7,239 bases of DNA, taken from NCBI GenBank assembly GCA_024640925.1, contig JAHEEB010000197.1, positions 1-7,239 of the forward strand, given 5' to 3'. Made by a program: the position numbers and the translations under genes. Below the pieces are notes generated by a model. That model was not told the origin of the DNA, did not search any database, and worked only from the letters and a program-made list of their open reading frames with translations. The DNA comes from Bacteroidota bacterium (GTDB taxonomy: Bacteria > Bacteroidota > Bacteroidia > Bacteroidales > UBA10428). Positions 5,296-7,239 of this stretch are shown here, in pieces (position 1 is the first letter of the stretch; the number at the start of each line of letters is the position of its first letter).

Positions 5296-7239
5296 ATGGA
5301 TAATCCCATTCATCATAGTGATGAAATGCACCCTGAAAGTAAAAAAGAAAAGAAACAACCAAGTGGTATTATTTTCAGGTTTAAATTCAATACTAGTACC
5401 CGTAAATTCGAGTTGATTTATGCAGGCAGTCATTACGAAGAATTAATTGGAACTACAATTGAAGAGAAAGAAATTGAAGAGAAATTTCTTTCTCTGATAC
5501 ACCCAGATGACAAAGACAAATTTAAAGAAGTTCTAAAAGAGGCTTTAGAAAATGTTGATTTGTTTGAAACTGAAATCAGGATAGTTCCTTTTGAAGAAAA
5601 AGTTAGTTGGATCCATTTTCAAGCTCAGCCTGGCATTAGAGAAAATGACATTATATACTGGGATGGTTTCATTTACGATATTTCTGACAGAAAAAAGATC
5701 GAGAAAGAATTACCTTTTGCAAAAGAATCTATCGATAAAAACCGAAATCCAATTTATTGGTTAAACGCTGACGCAAAAATTTTATACTGCAACCAGGCAG
5801 CCTGCGAAATGTTGAAATTTTCCAAAGAAGAACTTTGTGGTAAGTCCATTATTGAAGAAGGCAGTGACTTTACAAAAGAGAACTGGTCAGATCTTTGGCA
5901 GAAACTCAGTAAACACAAAACTACAATTTTCGAAACCATTCATGCAACCAAAGATGGAATAAAAATACCCGTTGAAATTCGTGCAAATTTCTTTTCATTT
6001 AATAACGAAGAACTAATCTCTGCTTATGTTACCGATATTACTGATCGGCATGAGGCTACCAGGAAACTATTATACAGACAGGAATTCGAGAAACTTTTGC
6101 TCAATATTTCTACCCGGTTTATAAATATCTCAATCAATGAAGTAGATCAGAATATTGATACAGCTTTACGTGAGATTTGTACTTTCCTTGGTGCGGAATC
6201 GGCACAGATTTATATTTTTAATGATGATTTAACAAAAATGAATCTTGCTCATTTCTATTCTGTAGAAAATATTCAAGCGGAAGGTATATTAAACTCCGAA
6301 TTCGAAATAGATGACAAAAAAAGAATCCTTGATATAATTCAGGAAAAGAAATATTTAATGTCGCTCGACAACAATGTTATGAAGCTTAATGAAAAACTTC
6401 AGACATTCTGCAGCAAATTAGGTATTAAATCGTGTATTGAGGTTGGGATGTTTTATCAAAATAAACTCATTGGACTAATTGGATTGGGTTCAGTGACAGA
6501 TAGCCGGTATTGGAGCGAAGATGAACTTAGTATGCTTCAAATAATCGGAGATATTTTTATTAATGCTGTTAAAAGAAAGGAATCCGTTAAGGAGCTTTTA
6601 CTGAGTGAACAAGCCTATCGTGAAGTATTCAATGCTACAAGCGATGCAATATCTATTCACAATATTGAAAACTGTTTTAAGGAAGATGTAAACAATGCGT
6701 TGCTAAACATGTTTGATATAACATATGAAGAAGCTATTTCAACCCCGGCAAATGATTTGAGTAATATAGAAGCAGGGTTCACTAATGAGGAAGCCATAAA
6801 ATTAATTAAAATGGCCCGGGATGAGCCTCAATCCTTCGAATGGCAGGCAAGAAAAAAGAATGGGGAGTTATTCTGGGTTGAGGTAACAATAAAAAAAGCA
6901 ATTATACGCGGAAAACCTAAGGTTTTAACTACTATAAGGGACATTTCAGAAAGAAAAAAATCAGAAGAACTGTTAAAGGAAAGCGAAGAAAAATACCGTA
7001 TGATTATTGAATCGCAGAACGATTTAATAATAAAAATAAATACCAGCTATAAGTTTATCTTCCTTAGTCCTTCGTTTTGCAGGCTTTTTGATAGAACGGA
7101 AGAAGAATTTCTGGGTGAAGATTTTCTTGAACTTATCCATGAAGAAGATAAATATGTAAACAAGCTGGCTATGGAAAAGCTTTTTAAACCCCCTTATACT
7201 TGCTTCCTTGAACAAAGAGCTATAACAAAAGATGGTTGG
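5296..7239 (+). CDS. PAS-PAS-GAF-PAS-PAS sensor protein (partial, C-terminus missing)
   Basis: An uninterrupted frame of 648 codons from ATG 5296 to the right edge. Domains in order: PAS 1 (about residues 22-136; SLIHPDDKDKF, then GFIYDISDRKKIEKE), PAS 2 (about 146-256; IYWLNADAKILYCNQAACEM and SAYVTDITDRHEA), GAF (about 262-430; LLNISTRFINISINEVDQNI to YWSEDELSMLQIIGDIF), PAS 3 (about 439-556; REVFNATSDAISIH and TTIRDISERKKSEE) and PAS 4 (about 563 on; MIIESQNDLIIKI, FLELIHEEDKYV, ITKDGW). There are no membrane segments or signal peptide, so it is likely a cytosolic sensor. In Bacteroidota such proteins usually end in a histidine kinase, but the output domain is outside the window and could be another type. 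The start at 5296 is the first ATG after an upstream stop at 5260; the ATG at 5326 is an alternative. There is no Shine-Dalgarno. The minus-strand frame over its start is a shadow. Confidence 0.9.
   Translation, partial: MDNPIHHSDEMHPESKKEKKQPSGIIFRFKFNTSTRKFELIYAGSHYEELIGTTIEEKEIEEKFLSLIHPDDKDKFKEVLKEALENVDLFETEIRIVPFEEKVSWIHFQAQPGIRENDIIYWDGFIYDISDRKKIEKELPFAKESIDKNRNPIYWLNADAKILYCNQAACEMLKFSKEELCGKSIIEEGSDFTKENWSDLWQKLSKHKTTIFETIHATKDGIKIPVEIRANFFSFNNEELISAYVTDITDRHEATRKLLYRQEFEKLLLNISTRFINISINEVDQNIDTALREICTFLGAESAQIYIFNDDLTKMNLAHFYSVENIQAEGILNSEFEIDDKKRILDIIQEKKYLMSLDNNVMKLNEKLQTFCSKLGIKSCIEVGMFYQNKLIGLIGLGSVTDSRYWSEDELSMLQIIGDIFINAVKRKESVKELLLSEQAYREVFNATSDAISIHNIENCFKEDVNNALLNMFDITYEEAISTPANDLSNIEAGFTNEEAIKLIKMARDEPQSFEWQARKKNGELFWVEVTIKKAIIRGKPKVLTTIRDISERKKSEELLKESEEKYRMIIESQNDLIIKINTSYKFIFLSPSFCRLFDRTEEEFLGEDFLELIHEEDKYVNKLAMEKLFKPPYTCFLEQRAITKDGW

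Noticed and set aside
5239..5433. Minus-strand ORF across the start of the sensor gene
   Set aside because: It overlaps the PAS 1 coding region and the divergent promoter gap; its translation has no recognisable domain.
5754..7215. Minus-strand ORFs at 5754-5939 and 7024-7215
   Set aside because: Both are antisense to continuous PAS domain coding sequence.

Overview
The window looks like a chromosomal stretch from a member of the Bacteroidota. The signs are low GC content (roughly one third by eye), weak or absent Shine-Dalgarno sequences before most starts, promoter-like TAnnTTTG elements, a secreted protein of the 'NLIPNPSF' type that is typical of this phylum, and a DUF4143 ATPase of a kind common there. 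The order or genus cannot be told from the sequence.

Left part (1-1901, all minus strand). A secreted NxxPNPSF-type protein runs off the left edge (<1-501). Right of it is a short segment (571-612) that resembles the 3' end of a bacterial group II intron with part of domain V missing. It abuts the stop of an unrecognised 56-residue ORF (613-783), which starts only 2 bases after the stop of an AAA_14/DUF4143 ATPase (786-1901). This part has the look of an accessory region.

Middle (1902-2491, no gene). The first ~245 bases hold nothing I can identify. Then comes an array of about 13 degenerate, directly abutting repeats with a period of 19-22 bp, averaging about 20.5 bp (about 2149-2410). It lies on the upstream side of the ndh gene and is the most unusual structure in the window.

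Core genes. ndh (2492-3775, plus) encodes a type II NADH:quinone oxidoreductase. About 175 bases beyond its stop is a clear intrinsic terminator (3950-3971). Converging on it from the right is hemW (4103-5233, minus), a radical-SAM heme chaperone. Both concern respiration (electron entry into the quinone pool; heme delivery to respiratory enzymes), but they are convergent and not an operon.

Right part (5296-7239, plus). A large sensor protein with domain order PAS-PAS-GAF-PAS-PAS begins divergently from hemW across a 62-bp gap and runs off the right edge, so its output domain is not visible. The gap contains a perfect 7+7 inverted repeat (5268-5283) that overlaps possible promoter elements of both genes.

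I did not find a convincing new multi-gene system. The tandem array before ndh and the small ORF coupled to the ATPase are the best candidates for undescribed biology.
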